A DNA stretch of 64,000 bases from Caproiciproducens faecalis. Its GTDB lineage: Bacteria > Bacillota > Clostridia > Oscillospirales > Acutalibacteraceae. The position numbers and the translations under genes are program-made. Where the stretch lies: positions 62,001-126,000 of the forward strand of contig NZ_JAGFNZ010000003.1 in the NCBI RefSeq assembly GCF_019448085.1. Direction: 5' to 3'. This document shows positions 59,687 through 64,000 of the stretch, piece by piece. The notes beneath the pieces were generated by a model, which saw nothing but the letters and a program-made list of their open reading frames with translations, searched no databases and was not told the DNA's origin. Each line of letters opens with the position of its first letter. Position 1 is the stretch's first letter.

Positions 59687-60922
59687 TTATTCGTACCGCA
59701 GAGCCTCAATCGGGTCGAGCTTTGCGGCTTTGTTCGCGGGGTAGTAGCCGAAGAAGATGCCGATTGCCATCGAGAAGCCTACGGCAACAGCGATGGAGGA
59801 CAGCGTTGGGACAGCCGTCTGTTTCAGCAGTAAGCCGCCCGCGTAGCCAAGCCCCGCGCCAAGGATGATTCCCAGCACGCCCCCGATCAAACAGATAATC
59901 ATGGATTCCACAATGAACTGGGTGCGGATGGCGCTGTCCGGTGCGCCGAGCGCCTTGCGGACGCCGATTTCTCTGGTTCGCTCCGTAACGGAAACCAGCA
60001 TGATGTTCATGACCCCAATGCCGCCGACCAGCAGGGAAATAGCCGCAATGATGGAAATCGCGAGGGTAAGGGTGCCCATCATGGTGTTCATTTCCGAGAT
60101 CTGGGATTCCAGACTCATAGCGAAGCATTGGAAAAATTTATTTTTTGTATAGTAGGTATTGAAGAAATTCTGTGTCTCATCGGCGAATTGTGTATAGTCA
60201 ATTCCCCGGGCGGCCATTACGGTAAGGCTTGTATAGCCGTCGTCCCCGCCGGAAAGCTCCTTGGCGGTGGTGACCGGTATGTAAAAGGTGGTTCGTGTGT
60301 CCTGCCTCATAAACATGGAGGAGGAAGCTTCTTCGTATACGCCGATAACCGTGTAGGTCTGATATCCGTAATTGGTTTCCACCTTGATTTGCTTGCCGAT
60401 GGGATTGTCGGCGGCGGTAAACAGCTCGCTGACCAGGCGCTCAGAAATGACGGCCACTTTTTTTACGCTCTGTTCGTCCTTCTCACTGATGAACCTGCCC
60501 TTGAGCAGAGTGATGTTGTTGACCAGAGAGGAACCTTCGTTGACACCGGACATGGAAACGTTGGAGGTTTTGTGCCCGTTTTTAATTTTTCCGGTACCTG
60601 CATTTGCTTCCAGTGAAATCGCGGTAATTTTGTCAGGATATTTTTTCTGGAATTTTTCAATCATCTCTTTGCTGATGAAATCGTTTTTCGTCATGGCAAC
60701 GCCGCCGCCGCCACCCTCCTTATTGGAGAGATAAACCGAAATATTGGTAATTCCGAAATCCGCCAGCGCGTCGTTGACAGAGGTGGTCATCGCGTTGCCC
60801 ACGGAGGTAATGGCAATGACGGAGCCGATTCCGATGATAATGCCCAGCATAGTCAGCAGGGCGCGCATTTTGTTGGCGATCAGTCCGTTGATGGCAAGAG
60901 AGATATTTTCAAACAGATTCAT
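59687..60922 (-). CDS. MacB-type ABC exporter permease (FtsX-like)
   Basis: 411 residues. One N-terminal helix (about 18-40: MRALLTMLGIIIGIGSVIAI), a large extracytoplasmic MacB_PCD domain (about 45-280) with a GGGGG run, and three C-terminal helices of the FtsX domain ending LDPIEALRYE. Works with the ATPase upstream and the HlyD-like adaptor as a mechanotransmission exporter for drugs, peptides or lipids. ATG at 60922 (GAGGAGG upstream), 14 bp overlap with the ATPase. Confidence 0.9.
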   Translation of the reverse strand: MNLFENISLAINGLIANKMRALLTMLGIIIGIGSVIAITSVGNAMTTSVNDALADFGITNISVYLSNKEGGGGGVAMTKNDFISKEMIEKFQKKYPDKITAISLEANAGTGKIKNGHKTSNVSMSGVNEGSSLVNNITLLKGRFISEKDEQSVKKVAVISERLVSELFTAADNPIGKQIKVETNYGYQTYTVIGVYEEASSSMFMRQDTRTTFYIPVTTAKELSGGDDGYTSLTVMAARGIDYTQFADETQNFFNTYYTKNKFFQCFAMSLESQISEMNTMMGTLTLAISIIAAISLLVGGIGVMNIMLVSVTERTREIGVRKALGAPDSAIRTQFIVESMIICLIGGVLGIILGAGLGYAGGLLLKQTAVPTLSSIAVAVGFSMAIGIFFGYYPANKAAKLDPIEALRYE

Positions 60923-61634
60923 GGCTTGCCTCCTCGAAAACGGGCTGGTTTTCCCTGTCGCTCTGGATTCTGCCGTCGTGAATCGTGACAATTCGCTCGG
61001 TTTCCATTGCCAGTTCGTTGTTATGGGTAATCAAAACGATGGTTTTTCCCTGATCCCGGTGTAGCTTGTGGAACAAGTCCATGACCAGACGGCCCGTAGT
61101 GCTGTCCAGTGCGCCGGTCGGTTCATCCGCAAGGATGATCGCGGGGTCGTTTGCCATGGCGCGCGCAATGGCAATACGCTGTTTTTGTCCGCCGGAAAGC
61201 TCGTTGGGCATATGCTTGGCACGGTCCTGCATTTCCACCAGTTCCAGAAGCTCCATTGCACGGACAGCCCTTTGTTTGCCGGAAAGACCCGCGTACAGCA
61301 TGGGAAGCTCCACGTTGCCCAGCGAGGTGGAACGCGGGATTAGATTAAAGGTCTGAAAAACAAACCCGATTTTTTTATTGCGGATTTCCGAAAGCTCGTT
61401 GCTGCTCATCTTGCTGATTGGAACGCCGTCCAAGCTGTAATCGCCGGAGGTCGGGCGGTCCAGCGCCCCAATGATGTTCATCAGAGTGGATTTCCCGGAG
61501 CCGGAGGCGCCTACAATAGAAACAAACTGACCCTCGTAAATATTCAGGTCGATGCCGTGCAGAATTTCCAGCTCGTTAGGCGTCCCTATGTAAAAGGTTT
61601 TGACGATGTCGTGCATATCGATTACAGCGTTCAT
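60909..61634 (-). CDS. MacB/LolD-type ABC exporter ATPase
   Basis: 241 residues. Walker A GASGSGKST, signature LSGGQKQRIAIARAM, Walker B IILADEPTGALD, H-loop THN. Separate from its permease, as usual in Gram-positives. Start overlaps the adaptor stop by 4 bp. Confidence 0.94.
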   Translation of the reverse strand: MNAVIDMHDIVKTFYIGTPNELEILHGIDLNIYEGQFVSIVGASGSGKSTLMNIIGALDRPTSGDYSLDGVPISKMSSNELSEIRNKKIGFVFQTFNLIPRSTSLGNVELPMLYAGLSGKQRAVRAMELLELVEMQDRAKHMPNELSGGQKQRIAIARAMANDPAIILADEPTGALDSTTGRLVMDLFHKLHRDQGKTIVLITHNNELAMETERIVTIHDGRIQSDRENQPVFEEASHESV

Positions 61635-63247
61635 GGTCTCATCCCTGCCGCTCTAAGGCCCTTGGCGCCTCCGCCGGATTCGGTAGCTTCCGCCGCGCCC
61701 TCAATTTTGACGGTCGCACCCGGTTTCACCTGCTTGCCGTCCGAAATGATCTGCAGGCCTTCCTTCAGTCCGTCGCCGGAAATCTCCTCTTCGGCGTCCG
61801 TTTCTATTCCGGTGGTAACGGTGATTGCTTCCACCTTAAAGCTTCCGTCCTTCTGCGGGACGGCGGCGTAAACCACACTTTTTCCGGAAGCGTCCGTGGT
61901 CACGGCGTCATACGGGACGGAAAAGACATCCTGCTTTTGTTCCAAAATAATGTCCGCGCTTCCGTTCATGCCGATTTTCAGCGGGGTGTCTTTGGAAGTG
62001 ACCAGCACGTCTGCTTCAAACTCAGCATCGTTATTGCTGGCGGTTTTCCCGTCGTTGCCCTTGACGGAGGTCGGGGCGATTTTTTCCAGAACGCCCTCAA
62101 ACTCTTTACCGGTAATGGCGTCAGCCGTTACGACGGCCTTCATTCCTTCTTTTAAGTTGGGGATATCGTATTCCTTGATCTTCACGGTCATTTTCAGTGC
62201 GCCGGTGTCTTCAATGACAAACATCAGGCCGCTCGCCGGGGCGTTCTGTACGGCGTAAACGGCCGTGACCGTACCGGCGGCCGGAGCGGAAATCGTACAT
62301 TTCCCCAGTTTGGTCTGCAGCGCCTGCAGTTCCTTTACGGACGCCGTGTCGTCTGCGGAAAGCTTCGCGGTGATAATGTCGTCCTGTGCGCTCTTCAAGT
62401 CCTGATTGACAGAGGTCTGTGTCGCTGTAAGCGACTTGACCGCGCTGTCGTAAGCGGCCTGCGCCGCTGAAGTTGATTTGGCGTACTGTGCGCGCTCTTC
62501 ATCCGCGGCTGTAACTGTGGCGTTCAGATTCTTCTGCGCGTTTTCGTAGGCAAGCTGTGCGGACTGAATCGCATCGCTCAGCTTATGGAGCTGCGATTCA
62601 TATTCATAGGAGCCGTCCATGTCGTCCTTATATTCTTTTTTATAGTCATTGTAATCTCTTGTGGCAGCGTCAAGCTGATTTTTCGCAGTTGTTACATTGT
62701 TTTTGGCTGTAATTAAAGAGGTGTTCAGGTTTTCCTGGATATGCTTTTCCGCGTCGCTCTGCTTCTGCTGGGCATTTTCCAGATCGCGCTTTGCGGAATC
62801 CACCTTATCCTGTGCGGCGTTGACCTGTGTGTTCAGTCCGGCATTCAGGCTGCTGGAGGTATCGTTGTACTTCTTCTGGCTGGTCTGTATTTTCTGGTAG
62901 GCCAGCTTCGCGCTGCTGCTCAAAGCAGCCTCTTTCTGCGAAATGGTATCTTTCAAATCCTGAGAGTCCAGTTCACAAAGAACTTCTCCGGCATTTACGC
63001 GGTCCCCCACCTCTACCGGCAGCGTCTTGACGGAATAGTTCAAATCCGTGTATACCTTCACAGAGTCGGTGCTTTCCACCACTCCGGTTGTGCTGACAGT
63101 GCTGCGCAGATCCGCCTTGCTCAGGGCGGTAGACTGTACGGTTTGTACTTTGGAACCGTTTTTGGGCAGAAACGCGTTGATTGCAACGGCGGCAACGACA
63201 ATAACCGCGACGGCAATCAAAATAATCTTTTTCCTCTTTTTCTTCAC
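61631..63247 (-). CDS. HlyD/MacA-like periplasmic-adaptor-type protein
   Basis: 538 residues. One N-terminal membrane helix after a Lys-rich start, a lipoyl half-motif (SVKTLPVEVGDRVNAGEVLCELD), a very long Ala/Gln/Lys coiled coil (about 100-310), the second lipoyl half (CTISAPAAGTVTAVYAVQN) and beta domains to the end. First gene of the exporter operon. GTG at 63247 is preceded by AAGGAG 11 nt upstream; a GTG at 63259 would lie right on that site. Confidence 0.88.
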   Translation of the reverse strand: MKKKRKKIILIAVAVIVVAAVAINAFLPKNGSKVQTVQSTALSKADLRSTVSTTGVVESTDSVKVYTDLNYSVKTLPVEVGDRVNAGEVLCELDSQDLKDTISQKEAALSSSAKLAYQKIQTSQKKYNDTSSSLNAGLNTQVNAAQDKVDSAKRDLENAQQKQSDAEKHIQENLNTSLITAKNNVTTAKNQLDAATRDYNDYKKEYKDDMDGSYEYESQLHKLSDAIQSAQLAYENAQKNLNATVTAADEERAQYAKSTSAAQAAYDSAVKSLTATQTSVNQDLKSAQDDIITAKLSADDTASVKELQALQTKLGKCTISAPAAGTVTAVYAVQNAPASGLMFVIEDTGALKMTVKIKEYDIPNLKEGMKAVVTADAITGKEFEGVLEKIAPTSVKGNDGKTASNNDAEFEADVLVTSKDTPLKIGMNGSADIILEQKQDVFSVPYDAVTTDASGKSVVYAAVPQKDGSFKVEAITVTTGIETDAEEEISGDGLKEGLQIISDGKQVKPGATVKIEGAAEATESGGGAKGLRAAGMRP

Positions 63248-63316
63248 AGTGGTAGTCACTCCTTCGTTTGTGGGACAAAAAATACATCGATCATTGTGTA
63301 CTATTTAATTAATACA

Positions 63317-63345
63317 ATGATACAACTTGGAGATAAAAATGTCAA
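63317..63345 (-). promoter_or_regulatory. Sigma-A promoter of the exporter operon
   Basis: Minus strand: TTGACA, 17-nt spacer, TATCAT. Confidence 0.8.
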
Positions 63346-63418
63346 TATTAAGACTATCGTAATTTGATTAAAAAGGGATTAAATAATTATGAAAAGAAAT
63401 TGTGAATTCTGTGAACAA

Positions 63419-63448
63419 TGCCCTGTGTGACGGGATTCACACAGGGCA
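63419..63448. terminator. Hairpin after the DUF4130 gene
   Basis: TGCCCTGTGTGA / TCACACAGGGCA, 12-bp perfect stem, 6-nt loop, 24 bp past the stop. The U tract is weak. Confidence 0.5.
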
Positions 63449-63471
63449 GGACAGGCGGGAGCGGGATATTT

Positions 63472-64000
63472 TCATGATTGGTGGGGTGGTTCCATTTTGG
63501 AAGCGGGAAGAAGCTTTGCCCCGCCAGTCAGGAGGGCGGGTTCTTGGCGGCTTTTCTTGTCGGTGCTGAATTCCGTCATACAGCTCCAGTAGCGCTTTGG
63601 CATGTGGCTCATCCGGCATTTGGGGTTGTGGCGCCCCTGTACCTCAATGGTGCGGTAGAAAAGGCGCCAGAGTTCCCGGAAAGAACGTTCCTCTTCGTCG
63701 GGCTCCGGCATCTGGAAATCGTCCGCGGCAATGATTTCTGAGCGGTAGGGCTGGTAAATCAGCGCCATGGAATGGGTACGGTCGTAAATCAGGAACCGCT
63801 CCTCCGGGTACCGCTCCCGGAAATGCGGGGCCAGCAGCGGAAGTACAATGTTTTTAGGCTCTATTTCGGCAGCCAGCGCTCCGTTAAAGACGGAAAAACG
63901 CAGGAACCCTTTGAGCAGGTGGGCTTCATTGGTCAGATGCTTGACCGCCTTAAAAAGCGTGTTCACCACATCGTCCGCCAGCATATTCATCACCGACGGG
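63472..64000 (-). CDS. DUF4130/TIGR03915 family putative DNA repair protein (5' end missing)
   Basis: 175 residues seen; the frame stays open to the window edge and the N-terminal part is missing. The C-terminal stretch RELWRLFYRTIEVQGRHNPKC and RMSHMPKRYWSCMTEF are DUF4130 hallmarks. The family is usually paired with a radical SAM protein (TIGR03916) and was proposed to be a DNA repair or modification pair; the partner would lie to the right. After the domain an extra tail (TDKKSRQEPALLTGG ...) ends the protein. Confidence 0.85.
   Translation of the reverse strand, partial: PSVMNMLADDVVNTLFKAVKHLTNEAHLLKGFLRFSVFNGALAAEIEPKNIVLPLLAPHFRERYPEERFLIYDRTHSMALIYQPYRSEIIAADDFQMPEPDEEERSFRELWRLFYRTIEVQGRHNPKCRMSHMPKRYWSCMTEFSTDKKSRQEPALLTGGAKLLPASKMEPPHQS

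Overview
The window is GC-rich chromosomal DNA of a low-complexity-free, gene-dense bacterium, most likely a clostridial Firmicute close to Oscillospiraceae/Ruminococcaceae. The reasons are the consensus sigma-A promoters with strong GGAGG ribosome sites, the frequent TTG starts, a Met-type T-box leader, a streptococcal-style fabT-led fatty acid cluster using FabK, BusR/Opu, DUF4321, YwlG-type and DegV proteins, and a split two-subunit L-serine dehydratase. The genus is inference; no rRNA is present.

Layout. 1-5601 (minus strand) is a housekeeping run: zapA, a U32 peptidase, dut, DUF4321, maf, then mreB and a truncated mreC. 6119-10618 is glycogen phosphorylase plus a GH13 glucosidase. A YheO-like regulator and ridA are divergent at 10.7-11.9 kb. 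A tRNA-Arg(ACG) at 12.0 kb is followed by about 0.7 kb of tRNA-derived repeats surrounding an AT-rich orphan gene and a C1q-like protein. 13.5-20.9 kb holds a DeoR regulator, a PfkB kinase, a sorbose-1-phosphate-reductase-like dehydrogenase and an AfuABC-like ABC importer. 20.9-27.6 kb (minus, with a divergent lysR) is an acid-sugar catabolic operon: CitMHS transporter, SAF-domain dehydrogenase-like protein, Asp/Glu racemase-like protein, DUF1537 kinase and class II aldolase. Two MFS pumps follow, the second behind a leader peptide.

30.5-34.7 kb is an osmolyte ABC importer with a BusR-like repressor. 34.8-39.2 kb holds a Gfo/Idh oxidoreductase, then a cation symporter with a MalY-type C-S lyase, divergent from a MarR regulator with matching operators. 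39.2-41.8 kb has a frameshifted SnoaL-like gene, degV, a YwlG-family gene and two tandem small proteins. 41.8-46.1 kb is a T-box-controlled methionine operon with metF, a detached MetH reactivation domain and a truncated MetH. After a repeat element come sdaAB (minus).

48.2-59.7 kb is a complete FAS II/acetyl-CoA carboxylase operon: fabT, degV, fabH, fabK, fabD, fabG, a second FabK-like gene, fabF, accB, fabZ, accC, accD, accA. No acpP is present. It carries two FabT-like palindromes around the first promoter. The end holds a MacAB-like export system and a truncated DUF4130 gene.

The most interesting points are the non-canonical acid-sugar operon with a LysR box placed about 65 bp upstream of the predicted start, the tRNA-fragment repeat locus, the dispersed repeat that has become the C-terminus of accA, the leader peptide before an MFS pump, the DegV (FakB-like) gene and second FabK in the fab operon, and the paired MarR operators of the malY locus.
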